Below, piece by piece: positions 17,739 through 25,972 of a DNA stretch of 64,000 bases (its first letter is position 1; each line of letters starts with the position of its first letter). The notes under the pieces were generated by a model, which was given only the letters and a program-made list of their open reading frames with translations, had not been told where the DNA came from and did no database searches. This DNA is from Methylobacterium sp. E-045. Lineage in GTDB: Bacteria; Pseudomonadota; Alphaproteobacteria; Rhizobiales; Beijerinckiaceae. The position numbers were made by a program, and so were the translations under genes. The DNA lies in the NCBI RefSeq assembly GCF_022829685.1, contig NZ_JAKSYE010000085.1, positions 310,001 to 374,000 on the forward strand, in the 5' to 3' direction.

Positions 17739-19061
17739 TCAGGCGATGGCGGGGGCCATGGGCTCCGGCCCATTGGCGCTCGGTGGCTTCGAGGCCGTGG
17801 TCGGCGGCTCGAACCCGTAGGTCTCCGGCATGGCCACGAGGTAGAGGACAAATCCCATCGCCGCGATCCCAGCCAGGACCAGGAACGCCGTCGAGTAGCC
17901 CGCCGACACGATGATGAGACCGGCCAGCGTCGCCGAGAACGACGCGCCGAAGCCCTGCGTCGTGGCGACGGCTCCCTGCGAGACGTTGAACCGTCCGGTC
18001 CCTCGGGTGAGGTCGGCGACGACGATGGGGAAGAGCGCGCCGTAGATGCCGGCGCCGATCCCGTCGAGGAGCTGGACGGCGACGAGGTAGAACGGGTTGT
18101 CCGAGAAGGTGTAGAGCACACCCCGGATGGCAAGCACGCCAAAGGCCACGAGGAAGATCGGCTTGCGCCCGATCGCGTCGGCCTTGGCGCCGACGAAGAC
18201 CGCCACCGGCACCATGACGAACTGCGCGGCCACGATGCAGACGGAGATGAGGGAGGTCGCGCTCTCCTTGCCGGACAGCTTGGTCAACAGCTGGCCCACC
18301 GAGGTCAGCATCGCGGCATTGGAAAGGTGGAAGATCGCGGCCAGTAGGGCGAACAGCATCAGGGTGCGGTTCTGCAGCAGGGCCTTGATCCCGGACGCCT
18401 GCTCGCCGCCCTCCCCCGCCTTCTCATCGAGGCCGCGGGCGAGGTCGTCGTCGATGTCCTTGGCCGGCACCATCAGCATGGCCCCGACGCTCAGCACCGC
18501 GAGGACGGCCATCAGCCAGAACACCACGATGGGCCCGAAGAAATAGGCCGTCGAGCCGGCGATGGCCGCCGAGACAGCGTTGCCCGCATGGTTGAAGCCC
18601 TCGTTGCGGCCGATCCGCTTCGAGAACATCTTCGGCCCCACCACGCCGAGGGTGATCGCGGCGAGGGCCGGCGGGAACACCGCCCCGGCGATGCCGGCAA
18701 CAGACTGTGTCGCGGCCACGAGGTAGAAATTGGTCACAAAGGGAAGGAGCAGGCAGCTCGCCGTGACGGCCAGCGCCCCGGCGATCACGATGGCGCGCTT
18801 GTGGTTGGTCCGGTCGATCAGCGCCCCGGCCGGCGTCTGCGCGATCAGTCCGGCAACGCCGGCGATCGTCATGATCAACCCCGTCGTCGCCTCGTTCCAG
18901 CCCTGGTCGGGACCGCGCACGGCGATGAGATAGATGGCGAGGTAGGGACCGAGACCGTCACGGACGTCGGCGAGGAAGAAGTTGAGGGCGTCGAGCCCGC
19001 GCAGCGTGCGCTGCGACGGGGCACGGCTCCGATCCTGGCCGGCGGCGGTGACGCTCGTCAT
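17739..19061 (-). CDS. MFS transporter
   Basis: 440 residues with 12 predicted helices and the typical central cytoplasmic loop (PAKDIDDDLARGLDEKAGEG). MFS motifs are visible: PAGALIDRTNHKRAIVIAG between helices 2 and 3, and GAKADAIGRKPIFLVAFG in the second half. Start ATG 19061 is preferred to the longer frame because the residues before it are charged and unlike the family. First gene of the operon running down to 14222. The substrate is not evident. Confidence 0.88.
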   Translation of the reverse strand: MTSVTAAGQDRSRAPSQRTLRGLDALNFFLADVRDGLGPYLAIYLIAVRGPDQGWNEATTGLIMTIAGVAGLIAQTPAGALIDRTNHKRAIVIAGALAVTASCLLLPFVTNFYLVAATQSVAGIAGAVFPPALAAITLGVVGPKMFSKRIGRNEGFNHAGNAVSAAIAGSTAYFFGPIVVFWLMAVLAVLSVGAMLMVPAKDIDDDLARGLDEKAGEGGEQASGIKALLQNRTLMLFALLAAIFHLSNAAMLTSVGQLLTKLSGKESATSLISVCIVAAQFVMVPVAVFVGAKADAIGRKPIFLVAFGVLAIRGVLYTFSDNPFYLVAVQLLDGIGAGIYGALFPIVVADLTRGTGRFNVSQGAVATTQGFGASFSATLAGLIIVSAGYSTAFLVLAGIAAMGFVLYLVAMPETYGFEPPTTASKPPSANGPEPMAPAIA

Positions 19062-19154
19062 CCGATCGATCCTTGGTAAGCTTTTCATGGATGGGACCGA
19101 TCGGCGCGTGTCACTGGCTCTGGAAGCCAAAGCTTCGCGTCGATCGGAGCGGCA

Positions 19155-19179
19155 AACCCCTGCCCGAAATAAAGGTTCC
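19155..19179 (-). promoter_or_regulatory. Possible EcfG-type promoter for the transporter operon (one mismatch)
   Basis: On the minus strand, GGAAC (19179-19175), 16 bases, GGTT (19158-19155). The -10 has one mismatch to CGTT. It would start the MFS operon with a leader of roughly 80 bases. Confidence 0.3.
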
Positions 19180-19273
19180 TTGCCAGGGATTAAATTCTAC
19201 GTGAGCGTCGAAGCACAGGCGCGGCAAGCCAGACTGTCAGTGTATAGCGCATGTGGAATATCAGGCGTCGAAA

Positions 19274-19325
19274 CAGGTTTCGCAGAAGTGGCCCCCGGTT
19301 CTGCGGTGCGAACCTGTGCCACTTC
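19274..19325. repeat. Interleaved inverted repeats with pseudoknot topology
   Basis: CAGGTT (19274-19279) pairs with AACCTG (19311-19316), and CGCAG (19281-19285) with CTGCG (19301-19305) inside it. The loop AAGTGGC (19286-19292) pairs perfectly with GCCACTT (19318-19324) beyond the stem. It may be a REP-like palindromic element or a structured leader of the MFS operon on the minus strand. Confidence 0.6.
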
Positions 19326-19333
19326 AAAGCCTA

Positions 19334-19362
19334 TGCGAAATAAAGCGTCGGCTTGCCGATGC
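19334..19362 (-). terminator. Probable terminator of the PepSY-like gene
   Basis: Minus strand: GCATCGG-CAAG-CCGACGC, one internal mismatch, followed directly by TTTATTT. It lies 9 bases after the stop at 19371. Confidence 0.6.
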
Positions 19363-19370
19363 GAAACTGC

Positions 19371-19793
19371 TTAGGCCGCGAGCCGTTTTTCCTTACGAAT
19401 GATACCGTCGTCATGGACATGGATCTCGAAGGTAACTCCGTCTCGAATACCGCGAATCTCGAAATGCCTCGGCTTGCGTAGCGGCGGTCCTTCGACACGG
19501 TAGCCGGCATCCCGGACGAGGCGCAGGGCCGTATCCGGATCGCCCTTGCGGTTCTTCTCGTCCGGTCGCGCGAGGGTACGGACCGTACCGTCGGCGAGGG
19601 TGAGGCGGGACACCTTAATCTCGCAGGGCGTGATCGCGCCCTCGACGGTGACGGTATCTCCGACCGTGGGCATCTCTTCCGTCGTGGCTTTCGGACCGAG
19701 ATCGGCGAGCCGCCTCGTGCCGTCCCCCTCCAGCGCGAAGCGATGGCCGAAGATGGCCCAGACGATTCCAGTCGCGGTCACGGTGTTTGGCAT
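19371..19793 (-). CDS. PepSY-like protein with OB/DUF5666-like N-terminal part
   Basis: 140 residues from ATG 19793 (MPNTVTATGIVWAIFGHRFAL). The N-terminal ~65 residues form a beta-rich module (GDTVTVEGAITPCEIKVSRL). The C-terminal ~60 residues have a PepSY-like pattern: ALRLVRDAGYRVEGP, PRHFEIRGIRDGVTFEIHV, HDDGIIRKEKRL. It shares this pattern with the next gene upstream, so the two are diverged paralogues. No signal peptide is visible. Divergently linked to the two-component system, so possibly a sensor accessory or output; function unknown. Confidence 0.65.
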   Translation of the reverse strand: MPNTVTATGIVWAIFGHRFALEGDGTRRLADLGPKATTEEMPTVGDTVTVEGAITPCEIKVSRLTLADGTVRTLARPDEKNRKGDPDTALRLVRDAGYRVEGPPLRKPRHFEIRGIRDGVTFEIHVHDDGIIRKEKRLAA

Positions 19794-19866
19794 TGTTGTT
19801 GGTCCCGATGATTGAGAAAGTCGGTCATCCCCTCCCCCGGAGGTCCGAGGGAGGGAATCGTCATCG

Positions 19867-20523
19867 TCAGAAGCTGCGCTTCTCGCGGATGTCGCCATCG
19901 AATCCGACATGGAGCAGGCGCTCGATCCCGTCCTGACCCTTGACCGCCATATCGAGATGGCGCGGTCCGCGACCGGTGACGCGGATGTCGGAATAGCCGG
20001 CCGCCTCGACCTTCGCGGTCAGGGCCGGCGCATCGATGGCGGGGCCGAGGCCGACCTTGTCCTTCGCCCAGTCGAGGCCGCCGGGCTTCGGGCCACGCGG
20101 CGGGCCGAGGACCACGGTCTGTCCATCGGCCCTCGTCAGGAGGGTGGCGTGGAGGAAGCCGTTCTCGAAACGGCCCTGCACCGTCACGGCTTCGCCCTTG
20201 GTGACGAGTTTACCGTCCTCGCCCTGCTTGCCGGTTTCGACAAGGGCGCGGCCGGACCCGTCCTGCAGGACGAACTTGTTGCCGAAGATCTCGGCGACGT
20301 CGCCCTTGGCGGCGATGGCGGCGGAAGGAGCGAGCTGTGCGATGGTGACCGGCGCGACGGGGGTGAGGGTCACGCCGGAATTCTGCGCCAAGGAGAGGCC
20401 AACCGCGCCGAAGGCGAGCGGGGCGGCGATGGCTCCGACGATCCAGCCGCGGCGCGAGCGGCGCGGGGCGGCGGGGCGCGGCATCTCGGTGGCGGTTCCG
20501 TCGATGGTCTTCTCGGTCGTCAT
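19867..20523 (-). CDS. Membrane-anchored PepSY-like protein
   Basis: 218 residues. A basic cytoplasmic tail (PRPAAPRRSRRG) is followed by one membrane helix (WIVGAIAAPLAFGAVGLSLA) and a periplasmic domain. This holds a beta module (VAEIFGNKFVLQDGSGRAL ... GEAVTVQGRFENGFL) and a C-terminal PepSY-like part (LTAKVEAAGYSDIRVTG, PRHLDMAVKGQDGIERLLHV, DGDIREKRSF). It is divergent from the response regulator across a region with a PhoP-box-like repeat. PepSY proteins next to PhoPQ/QseBC-like systems are common targets or modulators; the same is inferred here. Confidence 0.7.
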   Translation of the reverse strand: MTTEKTIDGTATEMPRPAAPRRSRRGWIVGAIAAPLAFGAVGLSLAQNSGVTLTPVAPVTIAQLAPSAAIAAKGDVAEIFGNKFVLQDGSGRALVETGKQGEDGKLVTKGEAVTVQGRFENGFLHATLLTRADGQTVVLGPPRGPKPGGLDWAKDKVGLGPAIDAPALTAKVEAAGYSDIRVTGRGPRHLDMAVKGQDGIERLLHVGFDGDIREKRSF

Positions 20524-20596
20524 GGTGGGGATGTCCTTGGAAAAGCGGATCCCCTCTCGGGTTGACGCCGTTCTAGGCTCGCCCCTCCAACCCGAT

Positions 20597-20624
20597 CTGA
20601 ACCGCGCGGTTCAGCCCCGGTTAA
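20597..20624. promoter_or_regulatory. PhoP-box-like direct repeat overlapping a perfect 18-bp palindrome
   Basis: GGTTCA (20608-20613), N5, GGTTAA (20619-20624) has the spacing of a PhoP-type OmpR-family site. It overlaps the perfect palindrome CTGAACCGCGCGGTTCAG (20597-20614). It lies between the PepSY-like gene and the response regulator, so autoregulation of both directions is plausible. Confidence 0.5.
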
Positions 20625-20689
20625 AGCGCGGCGCGTAGGCGCCAGGGTTCCCCTATGTCGCCGTTCCGACCCCAAGGATCCGGATTCCG

Positions 20690-21358
20690 ATGAAGCTCCT
20701 TCTGGTGGAGGACGATGCGGCGCTCGCTGCCGAGATCGCCAAGGCCCTGCGCACCGAGAACTTCGCCCTCGACCACGCGGTCAACGGAGAGGACGGCCAG
20801 CATCTCGGCGAGACGGAGACCTACGACGCCGTGGTCCTCGATCTCGGGCTGCCCAAGCGCGACGGCGTCTCGGTGCTCCAGGCCTGGCGAGCCGCAGGGC
20901 GGACCATGCCGGTGCTGATCCTCACCGCGCGGGATGGCTGGAGCGACAAGGTCGCGGGCTTCAAGGCGGGGGCGGACGATTATCTCGTCAAGCCGTTCCG
21001 GGTGGAGGAACTCGTGATCCGCCTGCGCGCCCTGGTGCGCCGCGCCTCGGCGCACGGGGCCAACCGGATCGTCTGCGGGCCTCTGACCTACGATGCCGGG
21101 CTCGGCACGTTCGAGCGGGATGGCCTGCCGCTGAAGCTGACCGGGCTCGAATGGCGGGTGCTCTCCTGCCTGATCCTGCGCAAGGACGGGGTGGTGCCCC
21201 GTGGCCAGCTGATCGAGCGGGTCTATGACGGCGACGCGGAGGTGGATTCCAACTCCGTGGAGGTCATCATCACCCGCCTCCGCCGGAAGATCGCCCCGGC
21301 CCGGATCGAGGGGGTGCGCGGCCACGGCTACCAGCTCGTGGCGGGGGAGGTGCCATGA
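20690..21358 (+). CDS. OmpR/PhoP-family response regulator
   Basis: 222 residues. The receiver domain (1-115) has the acidic pair EDD at 9-11, phospho-acceptor Asp in VVLDLGLPKRDG, Thr in LILTARDG and Lys in DDYLVKPFR. The winged-helix DNA-binding domain follows (LKLTGLEWRVLSCLILRKD ... VEVIITRLRRKIAP ... RGHGYQLV). It overlaps the histidine kinase by 4 bases (ATGA), so the pair is translationally coupled. The sequence is closest in style to PhoP/QseB. Confidence 0.93.
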   Translation: MKLLLVEDDAALAAEIAKALRTENFALDHAVNGEDGQHLGETETYDAVVLDLGLPKRDGVSVLQAWRAAGRTMPVLILTARDGWSDKVAGFKAGADDYLVKPFRVEELVIRLRALVRRASAHGANRIVCGPLTYDAGLGTFERDGLPLKLTGLEWRVLSCLILRKDGVVPRGQLIERVYDGDAEVDSNSVEVIITRLRRKIAPARIEGVRGHGYQLVAGEVP

Positions 21359-22740
21359 CCCCGCCGCGACCTCCCCATGGACCGGCTCATCCGCATCGCG
21401 GCTCCCTGCAGCGGCGCCTGATCCTCGCCGCCATCGTCCTCGTTACGGTGGCCCTCGTGGTGGCGGGGGTCGCCATCGGTTTCATCCTGCACCGCTTCGT
21501 GCGAGGGCAGATCGACAGCCGCCTCGACAGCCAGATCGTCGCCATCGCCTCCAGCCTCGAGCGGAGCGGCGACGGCCGTCTCGCCCTCGGGCGCAACCTC
21601 GACGGGCCGCCCTTCGACCGCGACCGGTCGGGCTGGTCCTGGCAAGTCCGGCAGGGCGACGCGATCCTCCGCTCCGGCTCCCTGGAAGGCCGCGACCTCG
21701 CCGTTCCCGAAGACGACCGCGGGGATGGCGGGGGGCGACACCGCGACCGTCCCCATCCTGCCGACGCCGTCGACCCCTGGGGCAACCCGGTGATCCTGCG
21801 CATCCTCGCCCTGCCGGACGCGGCGGGGGCAGGCCCGGCGACGATCGTCGCTTCCGCGCCCATGGCGGCCCTGCGCGGGCCCGTCCGCGAGGCGGGTCTC
21901 ACCCTGGCGCTGATCCTCGCCGTGCTCGGCCTCTGCCTCCTCGCCGGCCTCGTCGTACAGGTCCGCCTCGGCCTCAGACCATTGGAACGCCTGCGCCGGG
22001 ACCTCGCCGAGGTTCGCGCGGGCAAGCGCGCACAGGTGCCGGAGAAGCAGCCGGCGGAAATCCGCCCCCTCGTGCGCGAGGTGAACGCGCTCCTGGCTCA
22101 GAACGCGGCGAATCTCGAACGGGCACGCACCCATGTGGCCAACCTAGCCCACGGGTTGAAGACCCCCCTGGCGACCCTGACCATGGCCCTCCGGGACGGG
22201 GAGCGCGACCCGGACGGCCGGCTGACGACCCTCGTCTCGGGCATGGACGGGCAGATCCGCCACCATCTGCGCCGCGCCCGCACGGCGGCCCTGGGCGGGG
22301 CCACCCGCGAGAGGACAGCGCTGGAGGCACCCGTGGCGGATCTGCGCGCTACCTTCGCGCGGCTCTATGCCGAAAAGGGCATCGCCTTCACCGTGGAGGT
22401 GCCGGACGGCATCGCGGTGGCCTGCGACGGACAAGATGTGGACGAGATGCTCGGCAACCTCATCGACAATGCCTGCCGCTGGTGCCGGGCGCGGGTCCGG
22501 ATCGCCGCCGCCCTCACCGAACGGGGCGTCATCGTCACTGTGGAGGATGACGGGCCGGGCCTCGACGCGGATGCGGCTGCCGACGTTCTGGGGCGCGGCA
22601 AACGCCTGGACGAGACCGTGCCCGGCCATGGGTTCGGCCTGTCGATCACCACGGAACTGGCCGAACTCTATGGCGGCTCGCTTCGTCTCGACCGCGGCAG
22701 CTTCCATGGTCTTCGCGCTCAGCTCGACTTGCCAGTCTGA
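21355..22740 (+). CDS. PhoQ-type sensor histidine kinase
   Basis: 461 residues. A cytoplasmic N-terminus, TM1 (about 22-46, LILAAIVLVTVALVVAGVAI), a periplasmic sensor rich in Asp/Arg, TM2 (about 180-205, LTLALILAVLGLCLLAGLVV), a HAMP-like linker, then the H-box NLAHGLKTPLATLTMAL. The ATPase has N-box LGNLIDNACRW, DDGPGLD and GHGFGLSITTEL, all intact. NLAHGLKTPL is characteristic of PhoQ-like kinases. The acidic periplasmic region could bind cations or cationic peptides, but that is inference. Confidence 0.92.
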   Translation: MTPPRPPHGPAHPHRGSLQRRLILAAIVLVTVALVVAGVAIGFILHRFVRGQIDSRLDSQIVAIASSLERSGDGRLALGRNLDGPPFDRDRSGWSWQVRQGDAILRSGSLEGRDLAVPEDDRGDGGGRHRDRPHPADAVDPWGNPVILRILALPDAAGAGPATIVASAPMAALRGPVREAGLTLALILAVLGLCLLAGLVVQVRLGLRPLERLRRDLAEVRAGKRAQVPEKQPAEIRPLVREVNALLAQNAANLERARTHVANLAHGLKTPLATLTMALRDGERDPDGRLTTLVSGMDGQIRHHLRRARTAALGGATRERTALEAPVADLRATFARLYAEKGIAFTVEVPDGIAVACDGQDVDEMLGNLIDNACRWCRARVRIAAALTERGVIVTVEDDGPGLDADAAADVLGRGKRLDETVPGHGFGLSITTELAELYGGSLRLDRGSFHGLRAQLDLPV

Positions 22741-22966
22741 CTGAATTGCCGAGCTCGACTTACCGACCTCTCTCAAAATGGCAGTTCCACCCACACGGTT
22801 TCTTCAAGATGGGCTGCGCACCTTGAAGGGGAGCGAGCGGGTGGCATATGGCCTGCTGTGAAGAGTCGTCCCGCTCCGCATTTGCCCCACCCCGTACCAG
22901 GATGGCACGGTGGGAGCATAGGGCAGAGGACAGGCGGCCCATTCCGGTTCGGGCGGGAGGTTCTGG

Positions 22967-24154
22967 ATGTCTGAGATCGACCACGACGTCATCGTCATCG
23001 GAGCCGGCCTCGCCGGGACCACCGCGACCATCGCTCTCGCCAAGGCCGGTTACGACACCGCGATCATCGACACTCACGCGGTCTATCCCCCCGACTTCCG
23101 GGCTGAAAAACTCGGCGTGCCGCAGATGGACCTGTTCGAAAAGCTCGGATTCGGCGAATTGGCGAGGGCCGTGACGACGCCCGTAGACGAGGTCTGCATC
23201 TCGCGCTTCGGCCATCTGTTCTCCCGCCATGCCGTGCGCGAATACGGCGTTCACTACACCCCCCTCATCAACGACCTGCGCGGAGCTCTGCCCGCCTCCT
23301 CGCCCCTGGTGGTCGGACGCGTGGCGGAGATCGAGACCGGCCCGGAACGGCAACGGGTTACCCTCGCCGATGGCAGCGTGCGCACAGCGCGGCTGGTGCT
23401 TCTGGCCACCGGCCTCGGTGACGTGCTTCGGCGCAAGGTCGGCATCGGCAGGACCATGGTCAGCGAGAAGCACTCCCTGTGCTTCGGCTTCGACATGGCG
23501 GCCCCGCCCTCGTCCTTCGGCTTCGAATCCCTGACCTATTACGGGGAGAGCACGGAGAGCGCGGTGGCCTATGTCACGCTCTTTCCCATCGGCTCGACCA
23601 TGCGGGTCAACCTCTTCGTCTACCGCGCGCCCTCCGATCCGTGGGTGAAGGAGTTCCGCAAATCCCCCGAGGCGCTCATGAGGCAGGCCATGCCCGGCCT
23701 CGCCCGCCTCTGCCCGGACCTCACCGTGACGGGGCCGGTGGAGATGCGGCCCATCGACATCGTCCATGCGGCCGATGCGGAACGCGACGGGGTCGTCCTC
23801 CTGGGAGACGCCTTCCTGACCCCCTGCCCGATCCCCGGGACCGGGATCGGCAAGGTGCTCACGGACGTCGACCGGCTCTGTTCCGAGCATCTGCCGCGCT
23901 GGTTCGCGACCCCGGGGATGGGCAAGGACAAGATCGCCGAATTCTACGCCGACCCGATCAAGCAGGCCTCGGACCAGCAATGCCTCCGGGCCAGCCTCTA
24001 TGCCCGCGAGATCACCGTCGGACGCGGCGCCATGTGGACCCTGCGGCGCCTGCGCAACCGTATCGGCCGCTACGGCCTGCATGCCCTCCATAGGCTGCGG
24101 ACGACGATCGCCAGGCCGCGCCGTCCGGTCATCGGGGAAACCAAGACCGTCTGA
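22967..24154 (+). CDS. FAD-dependent oxidoreductase at the edge of the exopolysaccharide locus
   Basis: 395 residues. An N-terminal dinucleotide-binding motif (VIVIGAGLAGTTATIALAKA) and a second FAD motif in GVVLLGDAFLTPCPIPGTG mark the PHBH/UbiH-like monooxygenase and geranylgeranyl-reductase superfamily. No membrane segment. The stop overlaps the convergent glycan gene by 26 bases, and the exopolysaccharide genes follow. It could modify a lipid carrier or a sugar, or be unrelated to the locus. The substrate is unknown. Confidence 0.75.
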   Translation: MSEIDHDVIVIGAGLAGTTATIALAKAGYDTAIIDTHAVYPPDFRAEKLGVPQMDLFEKLGFGELARAVTTPVDEVCISRFGHLFSRHAVREYGVHYTPLINDLRGALPASSPLVVGRVAEIETGPERQRVTLADGSVRTARLVLLATGLGDVLRRKVGIGRTMVSEKHSLCFGFDMAAPPSSFGFESLTYYGESTESAVAYVTLFPIGSTMRVNLFVYRAPSDPWVKEFRKSPEALMRQAMPGLARLCPDLTVTGPVEMRPIDIVHAADAERDGVVLLGDAFLTPCPIPGTGIGKVLTDVDRLCSEHLPRWFATPGMGKDKIAEFYADPIKQASDQQCLRASLYAREITVGRGAMWTLRRLRNRIGRYGLHALHRLRTTIARPRRPVIGETKTV

Positions 24155-25673
24155 GCCGGGCTATCGTCCCCCCGCGCCAGCGCGGGGAGCGGGCCGAGCC
24201 GTCGATGAACTCGAAGGCCGAGGTGCGGTTGAGGGTGTGAAGGCGGGTGCCGGGAAAGAGCGGGCCCGAGCGCAGGATCGTTTCGACGGTCTGGACGTAG
24301 CCCTCGTCGTCGAGACGGTCGATCCGCGCCAGCGCCAGCGCTTCGCCGTAGCCCAGTCGGCAATCCTGGACCGGACGGATCAGGGCGCCGTCCCGCTCCA
24401 CGACGCGTCCCGCCGGCCGCGCCGAGGCGATGTCGATGAGCACCGGATTGTGGGCATGCGGCGTCCAGGGACCTCGGAAGTCGGGTGCCGACCAGAGATG
24501 CAGGCTGTCGTGGTAAGAGCCGAGCACCGTTCCTCCACCCACATCGGCGGCCTGATCGCGGACCGTAGCGAACATCCACCAGCGGCCGTCCCGCTCCAGC
24601 AGGGTCGGATCGCTGGCGGTGACGCCTCGCAGCAGCGTCGCTTCCTTGACCCAGCCCCCGGGAAAGGCGGTCGCGCGGTAGAGGTCGACGGTGTCGTTGG
24701 CGCAGCTCTCCGGGATCATCCAGAACGCCCCCTCGCGCTCGAATACGAACGGGTAGGACAGGTGATGGGATTCCTCCAGCACCGGGACCGGCGTTCCGAC
24801 CGGGCCGTTCGCATCGAAGGCCACAGCCGAGATCAGCGCCTTGCCCGTCGCGTGCGGGAAATCCTCGACGAAGAGGATGGTGCGCCCCTTGTGCTCGATC
24901 CCGAACGGATCGGCGTAGAAGCGGAGACCGTCATCCGCCAGGTCGCGCCAGCCGGTCGAGGGATGCGCGCGCAGGTCAATGAGATCGGGGCCGGCCAACC
25001 GGCGCCAACCGACCCGCCAATGCGGCGCGCGATAGCAGAGGTAGTAGAGTCGCCGGACGACGAGCCGCGCCGCCATCTTCGCGGCGCGGGTGCCGACCGT
25101 CTTCACGGTGAGTGGGGGCGCCTCGCGCGACACGAGGACGCTGTCCCGGAGAAGCGGCCGGGCGCCCGACAGCGCGCCAACGATGAGCGTCATGCTGCGG
25201 ATCAGCCCATCCTCGAACGCGGTGAGCATGGTCCCGCGATCCTCGGCGCCGAAGCGCCCGGAAGCGATGATCCTGCCATTCGCGGAGAGGGACGCCACGG
25301 GGGAGCGGCCGGCGAGCAGCGCGGCCAGAAGGGCGCCTTCGCCCGCCACGCCGTCGAAGCCGAGGCGCCAGACCGACAGGTCCGGGCCGCCCTCCGCATC
25401 GCCGCAGAGGTCGAGAATGCAGGAGGCGGCCGCCGTGGGTTCGGGATAAGCGGCGAATGCACTCACCGGGAGGGGGGCGGACAGACCGTCGAGGGACAGG
25501 CGGTTCAGCAGGGATTCGAGGCGGAACAGCAGCCCGGCATTGTCCGGCAGGCCGCCCGGCCCCGGCGAGCGGTCGACCTCCACTTCGAGCCCGGGGAGCG
25601 CTGCGAGCCGTTCCAGAAGACGGAGATGCCAGCGGCGGGGGGCGCGTCCATCCAGCCTCAGTCGCAGGCGCAT
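24129..25673 (-). CDS. GINT1-like glycan protein (glucosamine inositolphosphorylceramide transferase N-terminal-type domain)
   Basis: 514 residues. The C-terminal ~290 residues form a GH43-like five-bladed propeller, recognised by LRFYADPFGIEHKGRTILFV, SYPFVFEREGAFWMIPESC and ASDPTLLERDGRWWMFATV. This is the domain called GINT1-N in plant sphingolipid glycosyltransferases and widespread as an unassigned module in bacterial capsule loci. The N-terminal ~200 residues resemble the formyltransferase-like part found in similar bacterial proteins. It starts at ATG 25673. Likely a sugar-modifying or transferring enzyme of the exopolysaccharide; activity unproven. Confidence 0.7.
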   Translation of the reverse strand: MRLRLRLDGRAPRRWHLRLLERLAALPGLEVEVDRSPGPGGLPDNAGLLFRLESLLNRLSLDGLSAPLPVSAFAAYPEPTAAASCILDLCGDAEGGPDLSVWRLGFDGVAGEGALLAALLAGRSPVASLSANGRIIASGRFGAEDRGTMLTAFEDGLIRSMTLIVGALSGARPLLRDSVLVSREAPPLTVKTVGTRAAKMAARLVVRRLYYLCYRAPHWRVGWRRLAGPDLIDLRAHPSTGWRDLADDGLRFYADPFGIEHKGRTILFVEDFPHATGKALISAVAFDANGPVGTPVPVLEESHHLSYPFVFEREGAFWMIPESCANDTVDLYRATAFPGGWVKEATLLRGVTASDPTLLERDGRWWMFATVRDQAADVGGGTVLGSYHDSLHLWSAPDFRGPWTPHAHNPVLIDIASARPAGRVVERDGALIRPVQDCRLGYGEALALARIDRLDDEGYVQTVETILRSGPLFPGTRLHTLNRTSAFEFIDGSARSPRWRGGTIARLRRSWFPR

Positions 25674-25972
25674 TGTCGTCGGTCCCCGGACAGTCGAGAG
25701 CCGAGGCCGAAAGCCGCCGGCTGTTGGGATCGGTCCGACGCGGGACGTCCCCACCACATTGTCCGGTTACAGCATCACGATTGAGAAACCCTTCACCGCT
25801 GCCGGCCCCGAATGCCAGACAGGGGCATATTTTAAACTCCTGCTAACCATGCTTTGCACGAACGAGGCCGAGATCGCGGAAATCCCCGGGTGTTGGTGAA
25901 TCGTCAGTAAAGTCGGATCATGCCTGTAGATCCGAAGGACGGGCTGTATCCCGGCCACGGCCCGAGCATCCG
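25674..25972. promoter_or_regulatory. Divergent promoter region of the exopolysaccharide locus
   Basis: 299 bases without a gene. An AT-enriched patch at about 25828-25850 (GCATATTTTAAACTCCTGCT) stands out and could hold the promoter of the Wzz-like gene or a MucR site. Confidence 0.35.
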
